The position numbers and the translations under genes are program-made. From Lepus europaeus (Eukaryota > Chordata > Mammalia > Lagomorpha > Leporidae), in contig NC_084838.1 of assembly GCF_033115175.1 (NCBI RefSeq), forward strand, positions 42,883,468-42,947,467: DNA of 64,000 bases, read 5' to 3'. Positions 45,801 through 57,198 of this stretch are shown in pieces (position 1 is the stretch's first letter; each line of letters opens with the position of its first letter). The notes under the pieces were generated by a model that ran no database searches, was not told where the DNA came from, and saw only the letters and a list, made by a program, of their open reading frames with translations.

Positions 45801-47556
45801 TAAAAGAAAAAGCTCAATGTACAATATTATTTTCAAGCATTTTATAATTAGGATGTAAATGTAGAAAGGATTTTTCTTATATATTCTTCTAGAATCTCAC
45901 AAAGCATGTCAAAATGCAGGAGTTTCTGGAACATTCGTGTATAAATATTAAATATTTGTTTATGTAAACGGAATTCATGGGACAAACAATAATTTTCATA
46001 GTCAAAGAAAAAGGCTGTATCTTCAGAAATGCAACAAAACTGTTCTCACAATATTACATTACGTTGTAAAATAACATGGGTATCCAAAACAGAAAAAGCT
46101 ACCTTAATTTCTTACACATTTTAAAAGGGAAAAAAAAAAAAACAGGAAATTTCAGACATCTTATAATTTCCTCTTTCAATGTTCCCTTCAACATCAACAA
46201 TGCTATAATGTGTCAAAGGGTTCTAATCAGCTTTCTGTAATGGAATAGAACACCACTGAGTTCTATTCCCATGCAGAACCAATGAAATTAGTCTTCCGGA
46301 GACTTTTTCTTCCTGTTCTTCCCCAGTTCATCTTTATTATTCTTCCAAGGAGTTCATAACCCTTTTCAAAACTACATGCATTTTTCTTAACAGTTTTTGC
46401 TTTCTTTGGAATCCAATGATCCTTTAATGTTTAACTATTTATGTGCAAAAGGACAATTTTTTTTTTTAGCTTTTAAATCTCATAGCGATATTTTAAAAAT
46501 AAAGGTACTTTCTGCAGAGGATATAGAGGATTTGTGATATGTTTTGAATTTCCTGCAATAAGCTGCCAGTTATTGTGGGCGCTCTGGTCTCAAAGTCCTC
46601 CTTGCTGTAGGACTTGCCATCTGTGGTGAGACCTCAAAAGCAAGTGAATGACAACAGCAGCCTATTTGGCAAGAATTTGCAAAACTTGTATTCTGGCCTT
46701 TTTCCATTGCTGAGTGATGGGACTAGAACTGAGTAAGAAACCCTAGCTTTGCCAGACTCAAAGTGAAAAAGGCAATTCATCCCTGAGGGAAAGATGTAAG
46801 GAGCACATTATTTGAATATAATTTTGTGAAAACCAAAAACCAGTACACTCTAAAGCAAAACTCAAAAAACATCTTGGCCAAGAGAAGTATTTCTTATGTG
46901 GAAAAGAACTACCAAGGAAGAAATTGGAGACTAACGAGATCAAAATAAAGGATTGGAAATAAAGGATTGATCACTTCCAAAAGAAACTGGGCAGAGATGG
47001 TTGCTTTTTTTTCCCCTGTGGAACTGGACGATTAACACACAGCATTTGCTTCACAAAATTGATTTGTTTGACTACTTACCAGTTCCCCAGAAGTACACTG
47101 AGATTTCTGTCAGGCAAATTGAATCCCTCTGTTCAATGAACACTCAATGATCATATAGCTTGCAATTTTTTTTTTCAAGTTGATACTTAGAAATATTTTT
47201 TCTGTAGTGAAAAAGAAACTATAGTTAATTAAAATGGATATGTTCCAGAATATGATACGGTAACTTCCATCTTGGGGGTCAATACAGCTTGGTGAAATGG
47301 AAAGAGATTTTGTTCACCCAATATGCTCTTAAGGATCCACTTTCTTGCCACCTGTTACCATGCCTTTGTTGGAATGTTCATTAGAATGCCTGTTTTCTAG
47401 TCAGAGCTACACTGTGTGATGAGTCAGGGGCTTTTACCAGGTTACTTCTCTCCTGTCCCAGTTTGCTTATCTCTAAAGGAAACATATTCAAATTGAGCAC
47501 AGGTTAAAAAATCAAGTGCTCATGTCAGAAAATTCTGTTTACATTTGACTTCTAGG
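45801..47556. other. Single-copy AT-rich DNA
   Basis: No gene, RNA or confident repeat. Homopolymer A/T runs near 46132, 46457 and 47167. Confidence 0.5.
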
Positions 47557-47952
47557 GGACGGCATTGTGGCATAGTGGGTAAAGCCACACTGCCTGTGAT
47601 GCTGGCATCCCAAAGTGGTGATGGTTAATGTCCTGCCTGCTCCACTTCTGATCCAATTCCCTGCTTTTGAGCCTGGAAAAGCAGCAGAAGATGGCCCAAA
47701 TCCTTGGACCCCTGCAACCCATGTGGGAGACCTGGAAGAAGTTCCTGGCTCCTTGCTGCAGCCCAGCCCAGCAGAGCTCCAGCCATTGAGGCTGTTTGGG
47801 GATGAACCAGCTGATGGAAGACTCATGCACACACACACACACACAGAGTGTGTATGCATATGTGTCTGTGTGTATGTATATGTGTGTATATGTCTCTCCC
47901 TCTCTTGTTCTGTGGTTCTGTCTTTCCAATAAATGAATAAATCTGTTTAAAC
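47557..47952 (+). repeat. CSINE with expanded CA/TG tail
   Basis: Starts GGACGGCATTGTGGCATAGT and ends AATAAATGAATAAATCTG. The usual CT tract is replaced by (AC)n at 47828-47846 and an imperfect (TG)n to 47894. The flanks ATTTGACTT and AATTGACTT look like a decayed target-site duplication. Confidence 0.92.
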
Positions 47953-48542
47953 AATTGACTTATTATACTGACCCCAGATGAGGCTTCTCAGAGCACTAGT
48001 TTAGAGTATGAAATAAAAATTGACCTCTTGACAAGCCTCCAGTATAGGTGAAAGTTTACATCCTACCCCATGATCAGGAAACCAAGCAAATGAATAAAAA
48101 AAAAAACTAAAAAAAATCAAAAGAAGCAGTGCTATGTTTAATTATTTTCTCAATAAATCTTAAGTGGTCTCCATTACTTACTGACATGCCAACAAAAACA
48201 TCTTTATCCTTGATGTTTATACTGCTTATTCTTGAGCCTTTATCAGGATATTCTTGGATAAGATAATAAATTGAATATATTGATTTATTTAACTATGGAA
48301 AGATTAACTGTAAATTTGATAACCCAATAATCTTGCAGATTTTTCTTTAAATAATATTGTGTTTTTATTTGATTTACCAATTTTTCTAAATCTGGCTCCC
48401 TTGCAAGCTATCTTTGTAAACTAATGATTTTTTATGTCTGTATCTACCTCATGTAAGAAATAAAACATGAAATGAAATTTAGTTGCTGTGTTTGGGCTTT
48501 AAGGATCTCAGAGATCATTTATAGATTAAAAAAAAAAATCTA
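47953..48542. other. Single-copy AT-rich DNA
   Basis: Nothing recognised; A runs near 48101 and 48528. Confidence 0.5.
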
Positions 48543-48812
48543 AGGACCAGCTTTTGATGCAAGGGCTGGGTCACTGTTTGGGAGACGACATTTCATACTG
48601 GAGTGCCTGGGTACATATCTTGGCTCCATTTCCAATTCCAGCTTCCTCTTAATATGAACTGTGGGAGGCAGCAGATACTGGCACAAGTGGTTGGGGCCCT
48701 ACAGCCCATGTAGGGGACCTACGTTGAGTTCTTAGTTCCTGGCTTTGGCTTGGGTCAACCCCAATCATTACAGGTATTTGGAGAGTTAACCACAGATAGA
48801 AAATCTTCTTTT
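48543..48812 (+). repeat. Diverged CSINE
   Basis: Degenerate head, then CTGGCTTTGGCTTGGGTCAA and ATTTGGAGAGTTAACCACAG at the distal part. The left duplication breakpoint (48557) falls a few bases inside it, so copy 2 lacks its first bases. Confidence 0.7.
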
Positions 48813-49046
48813 TTAGCTAGAAACATTTTATTTAAGGTATACAAACTTCATACAAATCAAATGTACAAATTTAGGAACACAGTGATTCATTCCACCATAA
48901 CCTCCTTCTACCCACATTCCCACCCTTCTTCCTCCTCTCTCTTATATTCCAATTCTTATTTTTACACAAATCTGTTTTTCATTAAGTTTATAAACATAAT
49001 ATTGACACTACATAAAGTAAGTTCAACAAATTAAAGCAAAAAAGTG

Positions 49047-49340
49047 GGGCTGGCGCTGTGGCATAGTGGGTAAAACCGCTGTATGTAGTGCCGGCATCCC
49101 ATATGGGCACCAGTTCAGGTACCAGCTGCTCCACTTCTGATTCAGCTCTCTTCTATGGCCTGGGCCCCTGCACCTGTGTGGGAAACCTGGAACAAGCTCC
49201 TGGCTCCTGGCTTCTGATTGGTGCAGCTCCAACTGCTATGGCCAACTGGGTAGTGAACCAGCAAATGGAAGACCTCTCTCTCTCTCTGCTTCTCCTTAGC
49301 TCTCAGTGTCACTCTTTCAAATAAATAAATGAATCTTTTC
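49047..49340 (+). repeat. CSINE (copy 1)
   Basis: Starts GGGGCTGGCGCTGTGGCATA, tail TTTCAAATAAATAAATGAAT. A stretch of the body is deleted (the AAGCAGTAGAAGATGGCCC region). Its presence in both duplicate units dates the duplication after this insertion. Confidence 0.94.
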
Positions 49341-49615
49341 AAAAAATCTGTCCCTCAAAAGTCAAGACAAGGATGTTCAAAATCATTGCATCTCAGAGAG
49401 TCAATTTCACTTCTATAGATGACTTTTTGGGTACTCTATTAGTTACCACAGACCAGGGAGAACATATGGTGCTTGTCTTTCTGGGATTGGCTTGTTTCAC
49501 TAAATATAAGGGTTTCCAGCTGAATCTAGTTTGTTGGAAATGACAGGATTTAATTTTTTTTTACCACTGTGTAGAATTTCATGGTGTACATATCCCATAA
49601 TTTTTTATACAGCTT

Positions 49616-52166
49616 TCAGTTGACAGACATCAGGGTTGATTCCATATCATATATCCATATTGTGACTTGAGCTGCAATAAACATGGGGGTACAGATCACT
49701 CTTTCATATGCTGATGTCATTTCTTTTGGGCAAATTTCTAGGAATGGGATGGCTAGGTCATATGGTAGGTTTATGTTCACAATTTTTATATATCTCCATA
49801 CTGTCTTCCACAGTGGCTGTACCAGGTTACATTCAAACAAACAGTGGATTAGGGTACCTTTCCCCTGACATCCTTGCCAGCATTTGTTGTTTGTTGATTT
49901 CTGTAAGAAAGCCATTCTAACTGGATGGGGTGAAACCTCATTGTGATTTTGATTTGTATTTCCTTGATGGCTAGTGATCCTGAGCAATTTTTCTGTGTCT
50001 ATTGGCCATTTGGATTTCCTCTTTTGAAAAACACCTTTTCAAGTCCTTTCCCCATTTCTTAACTGGATTGTTTTGTTGTTTTTGAATTTCTTGAAATCTT
50101 TATAGATTTTGGATATAAATCCTTTATCAGTTGCATAGTTTGCAAATATTTTCTCCCATTCTGTCAGTTGCCTCTTTGCTGAGTGTTTCTTTTGCAGTGC
50201 AGAAGCTTCTCAGCTTGTCAATTTTGGTTTTGATTGTCTGGGCTTCTGGTGTCTTTTCCAAGAAGTCTTTGCCTATACCAATGTCTTACAGGGTTTCCTT
50301 AATGTTTTCTAATAATTTGATGGTATTGGATTGTAGATTTAGGTTTTTGATTCATTTTGACTGGATTTTTGTGTAAGGTGTAGGTGTCTTGCTTCATCCT
50401 TCTGCATGTGGAGATCCAGTTTTCCCAGCACCATTTGTGAAAGAGACTGTCTTTGTTCCAAGGATTGATTTTAGCTATTTTGTCAAGAATAAGTGGGTTG
50501 TAGATATGTGGATTGGTTTCTGTAGTTTCTATTCTGTTCCATTGGTCTACCTATCTGTTTTCTTTTTTTTTTTTTTGCCAATACCAGACTGTTTTCATTA
50601 TAACTGCCTTGTAGTATGTCTTAACATCTGGTATTATGATACCTCTGGCTTTTTTTGTTGTTGTATAAGATTGCTTTAGCTATTTGGGGTCTCCTGCGCT
50701 TCCATATGTATTTCAGCATCATTTTTTTCTAAATCTGAGAAGAATGTCCTTAGTATTTTGAATGGAATAGCATTGAATCTATAAATTGCTTTCAGTAGTA
50801 TGGACATTTTGATTACATTGATTCTTCCAATCTAGGAACATGGAAAATATTTCCATTTTTTTGTTTCTTTTCTGTTTGTTTCTTTAATGATTTGTCATTT
50901 TTATTGTGGAGATCTTTGACATCCTCTGTTAAATTTATTCCAAGGTATTTAATTTTTTATAGCTACTGTGAATGCAATTGATCTTTGAAGTTCCATATCA
51001 GCCATGGCATTGGCTGTGTATACAAAGGTTTTTTACTTTTGTGTGTTAATTTTATATCCTGCCACTTTACCAAACTCTGTTATGAGTTCCAATAGTCTCT
51101 TAGTGGAGTCTTTTGGATCCCCTAGATATAGTATCATATCATTTGCAAATAGGGATAGTTTGACTTCCTCCTTCCCAATCTGTTTCCCTTTGATTTCTTT
51201 TCCTTGCCTAATGGCTATGACTAAAACTTCCAGGACTATATTGAAAAGTAATGGTGAGAGTGAACCTCCTTATCTATTTCCAGATCTTAGTGGGCATACT
51301 TCCAACTTATTCTCATTCAGTAAGATGCTGGTGATGGGTTTGTCATAAATTGTCTTGGTTGTGTTGAGGAATATTCCTTCTACACCCAATTCGCTTAAGG
51401 TTTTCATCATGAAAGGATGTTGTATTTTATCAAATGCTTTCTTTGCATCTACTGAGATAATCATATGGTTTTTGTTCTTTAGTTTGTTGACATAATGTAT
51501 CACCTTAATTGATTTTCAAATGTTGAACCATCTGTGCATAACAGGGATAAATCCCACTTGGCCTGGGTCAATGATTTTCTGATGTGTTGTTGGATTTGAT
51601 TGCCTAATATTTTGGTGAGGATTTTTGTGTTTATGTTAATCAGGGAAATTGGTCTATAGTTCTCTTTCTCTGTTGTGTATTTTTCTGGTTTAGGAATTAA
51701 GGTGATGCTAGTTTTATAGAAGGAGTTTGGGAAGACTCTCCCTTTCAATTGTTTTGAATAGCTTGAGAAAAATTGGAATTGGCTTTTCTTAAATGTCTGG
51801 TAGAATTCAGTGAAGCCATCTGTTCCTGGGCTGTGCTTTGTTCTGAGGGTCTTTATTACTGATTCAATATCCATCTTTGTTATTGGTCTTTTTATGTTTT
51901 CATGGCTCAATTTTGGTAGTTGTACATGTCTAAAAATCTACCATTTTTTTCAAAGTTTCCTGGATTGTTGGCATAGAGCTCTTTGAGGTAATTCCTGTTA
52001 ATTCTTTTTTTATTTCTATGGTATCTGTTGTTACATTTCCTTTTTCACCTCTGATTTTATTGATTTGGGTCTTCTCCATCTTTGGGTCTGCTCCACCTAG
52101 TTGGGTCAATGACATGTTAATTTTGTTTATTTTTTCAAAAAACCAGCTGTTTGTTTCATTGATCAT
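49616..52166 (-). pseudogene. LINE-1 ORF2 remains (copy 1)
   Basis: Pieces of L1 reverse transcriptase in several frames: 52166-51930, 51910-51500 (FTEFYQTFKKSQ region), 51503-51270 ([20 protein letters not shown]) and the C-terminus at 49987-49616. The catalytic box reads FAND (51138-51149), so a catalytic aspartate is lost. Frameshifts and stops break the frame throughout. Confidence 0.9.
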
Positions 52167-52374
52167 TTAAATTTAAAATATTTCCTTTCTCCTAATTTTG
52201 AATTTTGTTTGTGCTGTTTTTCTAGGTCTTTGAGATGCATTGATAGCTCATTTATTTTTTCCAATTTCTTGATGTAGGCACCAATTGCTATAAACTTCCC
52301 TCTTCACACTGCTTTTGCTGTATCACATAAGTTTTTATATGTTGCACTACTGTCTTCATTCATTTCAGAAATGC

Positions 52375-52626
52375 AAGGGCTGGGTCACTGTTTGGGAGAC
52401 GACATTTCATACTGGAGTGCCTGGGTACATATCTTGGCTCCATTTCCAATTCCAGCTTCCTCTTAATATGAACTGTGGGAGGCAGCAGATACTGGCACAA
52501 GTGGTTGGGGCCCTACAGCCCATGTAGGGGACCTACGTTGAGTTCTTAGTTCCTGGCTTTGGCTTGGGTCAACCCCAATCATTACAGGTATTTGGAGAGT
52601 TAACCACAGATAGAAAATCTTCTTTT
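52375..52626 (+). repeat. Diverged CSINE, 5'-clipped (copy 2)
   Basis: Duplicate of 48561-48812. Its first bases were left behind by the duplication breakpoint. Confidence 0.75.
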
Positions 52627-52860
52627 TTAGCTAGAAACATTTTATTTAAGGTATACAAACTTCATACAAATCAAATGTACAAATTTAGGAACACAGTGAT
52701 TCATTCCACCATAACCTCCTTCTACCCACATTCCCACCCTTCTTCCTCCTCTCTCTTATATTCCAATTCTTATTTTTACACAAATCTGTTTTTCATTAAG
52801 TTTATAAACATAATATTGACACTACATAAAGTAAGTTCAACAAATTAAAGCAAAAAAGTG

Positions 52861-53154
52861 GGGCTGGCGCTGTGGCATAGTGGGTAAAACCGCTGTATGT
52901 AGTGCCGGCATCCCATATGGGCACCAGTTCAGGTACCAGCTGCTCCACTTCTGATTCAGCTCTCTTCTATGGCCTGGGCCCCTGCACCTGTGTGGGAAAC
53001 CTGGAACAAGCTCCTGGCTCCTGGCTTCTGATTGGTGCAGCTCCAACTGCTATGGCCAACTGGGTAGTGAACCAGCAAATGGAAGACCTCTCTCTCTCTC
53101 TGCTTCTCCTTAGCTCTCAGTGTCACTCTTTCAAATAAATAAATGAATCTTTTC
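52861..53154 (+). repeat. CSINE (copy 2)
   Basis: Exact duplicate of 49047-49340 with the same internal deletion. Confidence 0.94.
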
Positions 53155-53429
53155 AAAAAATCTGTCCCTCAAAAGTCAAGACAAGGATGTTCAAAATCAT
53201 TGCATCTCAGAGAGTCAATTTCACTTCTATAGATGACTTTTTGGGTACTCTATTAGTTACCACAGACCAGGGAGAACATATGGTGCTTGTCTTTCTGGGA
53301 TTGGCTTGTTTCACTAAATATAAGGGTTTCCAGCTGAATCTAGTTTGTTGGAAATGACAGGATTTAATTTTTTTTTACCACTGTGTAGAATTTCATGGTG
53401 TACATATCCCATAATTTTTTATACAGCTT

Positions 53430-55983
53430 TCAGTTGACAGACATCAGGGTTGATTCCATATCATATATCCATATTGTGACTTGAGCTGCAATAAACATGG
53501 GGGTACAGATCACTCTTTCATATGCTGATGTCATTTCTTTTGGGCAAATTTCTAGGAATGGGATGGCTAGGTCATATGGTAGGTTTATGTTCACAATTTT
53601 TATATATCTCCATACTGTCTTCCACAGTGGCTGTACCAGGTTACATTCAAACAAACAGTGGATTAGGGTACCTTTCCCCTGACATCCTTGCCAGCATTTG
53701 TTGTTTGTTGATTTCTGTAAGAAAGCCATTCTAACTGGATGGGGTGAAACCTCATTGTGATTTTGATTTGTATTTCCTTGATGGCTAGTGATCCTGAGCA
53801 ATTTTTCTGTGTCTATTGGCCATTTGGATTTCCTCTTTTGAAAAACACCTTTTCAAGTCCTTTCCCCATTTCTTAACTGGATTGTTTTGTTGTTTTTGAA
53901 TTTCTTGAAATCTTTATAGATTTTGGATATAAATCCTTTATCAGTTGCATAGTTTGCAAATATTTTCTCCCATTCTGTCAGTTGCCTCTTTGCTGAGTGT
54001 TTCTTTTGCAGTGCAGAAGCTTCTCAGCTTGTCAATTTTGGTTTTGATTGTCTGGGCTTCTGGTGTCTTTTCCAAGAAGTCTTTGCCTATACCAATGTCT
54101 TACAGGGTTTCCTTAATGTTTTCTAATAATTTGATGGTATTGGATTGTAGATTTAGGTTTTTGATTCATTTTGACTGGATTTTTGTGTAAGGTGTAGGTG
54201 TCTTGCTTCATCCTTCTGCATGTGGAGATCCAGTTTTCCCAGCACCATTTGTGAAAGAGACTGTCTTTGTTCCAAGGATTGATTTTAGCTATTTTGTCAA
54301 GAATAAGTGGGTTGTAGATATGTGGATTGGTTTCTGTAGTTTCTATTCTGTTCCATTGGTCTACCTATCTGTTTTCTTTTTTTTTTTTTTTTTGCCAATA
54401 CCAGACTGTTTTCATTATAACTGCCTTGTAGTATGTCTTAACATCTGGTATTATGATACCTCTGGCTTTTTTTGTTGTTGTATAAGATTGCTTTAGCTAT
54501 TTGGGGTCTCCTGCGCTTCCATATGTATTTCAGCATCATTTTTTTCTAAATCTGAGAAGAATGTCCTTAGTATTTTGAATGGAATAGCATTGAATCTATA
54601 AATTGCTTTCAGTAGTATGGACATTTTGATTACATTGATTCTTCCAATCTAGGAACATGGAAAATATTTCCATTTTTTTGTTTCTTTTCTGTTTGTTTCT
54701 TTAATGATTTGTCATTTTTATTGTGGAGATCTTTGACATCCTCTGTTAAATTTATTCCAAGGTATTTAATTTTTTATAGCTACTGTGAATGCAATTGATC
54801 TTTGAAGTTCCATATCAGCCATGGCATTGGCTGTGTATACAAAGGTTTTTTACTTTTGTGTGTTAATTTTATATCCTGCCACTTTACCAAACTCTGTTAT
54901 GAGTTCCAATAGTCTCTTAGTGGAGTCTTTTGGATCCCCTAGATATAGTATCATATCATTTGCAAATAGGGATAGTTTGACTTCCTCCTTCCCAATCTGT
55001 TTCCCTTTGATTTCTTTTCCTTGCCTAATGGCTATGACTAAAACTTCCAGGACTATATTGAAAAGTAATGGTGAGAGTGAACCTCCTTATCTATTTCCAG
55101 ATCTTAGTGGGCATACTTCCAACTTATTCTCATTCAGTAAGATGCTGGTGATGGGTTTGTCATAAATTGTCTTGGTTGTGTTGAGGAATATTCCTTCTAC
55201 ACCCAATTCGCTTAAGGTTTTCATCATGAAAGGATGTTGTATTTTATCAAATGCTTTCTTTGCATCTACTGAGATAATCATATGGTTTTTGTTCTTTAGT
55301 TTGTTGACATAATGTATCACCTTAATTGATTTTCAAATGTTGAACCATCTGTGCATAACAGGGATAAATCCCACTTGGCCTGGGTCAATGATTTTCTGAT
55401 GTGTTGTTGGATTTGATTGCCTAATATTTTGGTGAGGATTTTTGTGTTTATGTTAATCAGGGAAATTGGTCTATAGTTCTCTTTCTCTGTTGTGTATTTT
55501 TCTGGTTTAGGAATTAAGGTGATGCTAGTTTTATAGAAGGAGTTTGGGAAGACTCTCCCTTTCAATTGTTTTGAATAGCTTGAGAAAAATTGGAATTGGC
55601 TTTTCTTAAATGTCTGGTAGAATTCAGTGAAGCCATCTGTTCCTGGGCTGTGCTTTGTTCTGAGGGTCTTTATTACTGATTCAATATCCATCTTTGTTAT
55701 TGGTCTTTTTATGTTTTCATGGCTCAATTTTGGTAGTTGTACATGTCTAAAAATCTACCATTTTTTTCAAAGTTTCCTGGATTGTTGGCATAGAGCTCTT
55801 TGAGGTAATTCCTGTTAATTCTTTTTTTATTTCTATGGTATCTGTTGTTACATTTCCTTTTTCACCTCTGATTTTATTGATTTGGGTCTTCTCCATCTTT
55901 GGGTCTGCTCCACCTAGTTGGGTCAATGACATGTTAATTTTGTTTATTTTTTCAAAAAACCAGCTGTTTGTTTCATTGATCAT
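53430..55983 (-). pseudogene. LINE-1 ORF2 remains (copy 2)
   Basis: Same fragments and lesions as 49616-52166, including the FAND catalytic box at 54955-54966. No difference in any translated piece except one extra Phe in an antisense frame across the T run. Confidence 0.9.
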
Positions 55984-56187
55984 TTAAATTTAAAATATTT
56001 CCTTTCTCCTAATTTTGAATTTTGTTTGTGCTGTTTTTCTAGGTCTTTGAGATGCATTGATAGCTCATTTATTTTTTCCAATTTCTTGATGTAGGCACCA
56101 ATTGCTATAAACTTCCCTCTTCACACTGCTTTTGCTGTATCACATAAGTTTTTATATGTTGCACTACTGTCTTCATTCATTTCAGAA

Positions 56188-56829
56188 ATTTTTAATCCCT
56201 CTTTTGTTTTCTTTTATGGCCCAGTGTTTATTCAGGAGCATGTTGTTCATTCTCCATGTATTTGCATATTTTCTAGAGATTTTTGAGTTGTTGATTTCCA
56301 GTTTCATTCCATTGTGTTTAGAGAAGATGCATGATATGATTTAAATTTTTTTTTAAATTTGTTGAAACTTACTTTATGTTCTAGCATGTGGTCTATTCTA
56401 AAGATAGTTCTATGCATTGGTGAGAAGAATGTGTATTTTGCAACTGTAGATTGAAAAGTTCTGTAGATATCAATTAGGTCCATTTGATCTATAATGTTGA
56501 GTAACTCTGTAGCTTCTTTGATGGTTTTGTCTGGTTGATCTGCTCTTTGCTAAAAGTAGGGTGTTGAAGTCTTCCATTACTATTTTACTAGAGTCCATGT
56601 CTCCATTTAGATCCATTAACATTTCTTATAAATAGCCAGGCTCCCTGTAATTGGGTGCATATATGTTTATAATAGTCACATCATCCTGTTGAATTGATTC
56701 CTTAATAATTGCATAGCGCCCTTCTTTGTCTCTTTTAACAGTTTTTGTATTAAAGGGTATTTTGTCTGATATTAGGATGGCTATACCATGTCTTTTTTGA
56801 TTTCCATTAGCATGGAATATATCTGTCTT
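56188..56829 (-). pseudogene. LINE-1 ORF2 endonuclease part
   Basis: Continuation of the old L1 upstream of the duplicated unit. A frame at 56850-56626 reads HANGNQKRHGIAILISDKI and IINIYAPNYREPG, matching the L1 apurinic endonuclease domain. The rest (to 56188) is the linker to the reverse transcriptase and carries stops. Confidence 0.88.
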
Positions 56830-57147
56830 TCTTTTTTTTTTATTAAACATTTATTTAATGAATATAAATTTCCAAAGTATGGCTTATGGGTTACAATGGC
56901 TTCCCCCCTCCCATAACTTCCCTCCCGCCCGCAACCCTCCCATTTCCCGCTCCCTTTCCCCTTCCATTCATGTAAAGATTCATTTTCAATTCTCTTTGTA
57001 TACAGAAGATCAGTTTAGTATATATTAGGTAAAGATTTCAACATTTTGCCCATATAGCAACATCAAGTGAAAAAACTACCATTGGATTACTAATTATAGC
57101 ATTAAATAGCAATGTACAGCACATTAAAGACAGAGATCCTACATAAT
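56830..57147 (-). mobile_element. LINE-1 3' UTR stub
   Basis: A separate, very short L1 insertion: reversed tail, ATAAATTTCCAAAGTATGGC, the C-rich block, CAGAAGATCAGTTTAGTATA, ending at GACAGAGATCCTACATA. The L1 at 57199 repeats part of the same 3' UTR, so these are two elements. Confidence 0.85.
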
Positions 57148-57198
57148 TTTTTTTTCAAATTAATTAATTTTCTATGCCATTTCCATTTTAACACCAGG
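57148..57198. other. Spacer between two L1 tails
   Basis: Short AT-rich stretch that matches neither L1 3' UTR; probably pre-insertion DNA. Confidence 0.4.

Larger units (their letters stand above)
48557..52370. repeat. Tandem duplication, copy 1 (3814 bp)
   Basis: Copy 1 begins at ATGCAAGGGCTGGGTCACTG and ends at CATTTCAGAA. Copy 2 follows head-to-tail with no spacer. Every reading frame in copy 1 recurs at +3814 (before 50566) or +3817 (after it). The breakpoints share only AT, a 2-bp microhomology. The unit holds most of a diverged CSINE, an L1 3' end, a CSINE and L1 ORF2 remains. Confidence 0.95.
48813..52370 (-). mobile_element. Old LINE-1 with 3' end (copy 1 of duplicated part)
   Basis: Reversed A-tail near 48807, old-type 3' UTR (ATTTAGGAACACAGTGATTC) and ORF2 remains upstream, with a CSINE inserted at 49047-49340. 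In the unduplicated ancestor this L1 would run straight on into 56188-56829. Confidence 0.88.
52371..56187. repeat. Tandem duplication, copy 2 (3817 bp)
   Basis: Same sequence as 48557-52370 apart from three extra T in the T run at about 54379-54393 (copy 1: 50569-50576 region). It ends at TTCATTTCAGAA, and from 56188 the L1 continues into sequence not found in copy 1, so copy 2 keeps the original right flank. Confidence 0.95.
52627..56829 (-). mobile_element. Old LINE-1 (copy 2 plus unduplicated 5' part)
   Basis: Copy 2 of the L1 3' part runs to 56187 and continues into further-upstream L1 sequence to 56829, where a younger L1 tail interrupts it. The CSINE at 52861-53154 is the duplicate of 49047-49340. 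Confidence 0.88.

Noticed and set aside
48557..52370. Interpretation of the 3.8-kb repeat as two independent L1 insertions
   Set aside because: Both units include the same CSINEs and non-L1 flank and are practically identical; tandem duplication or misassembly fits, separate insertions do not.
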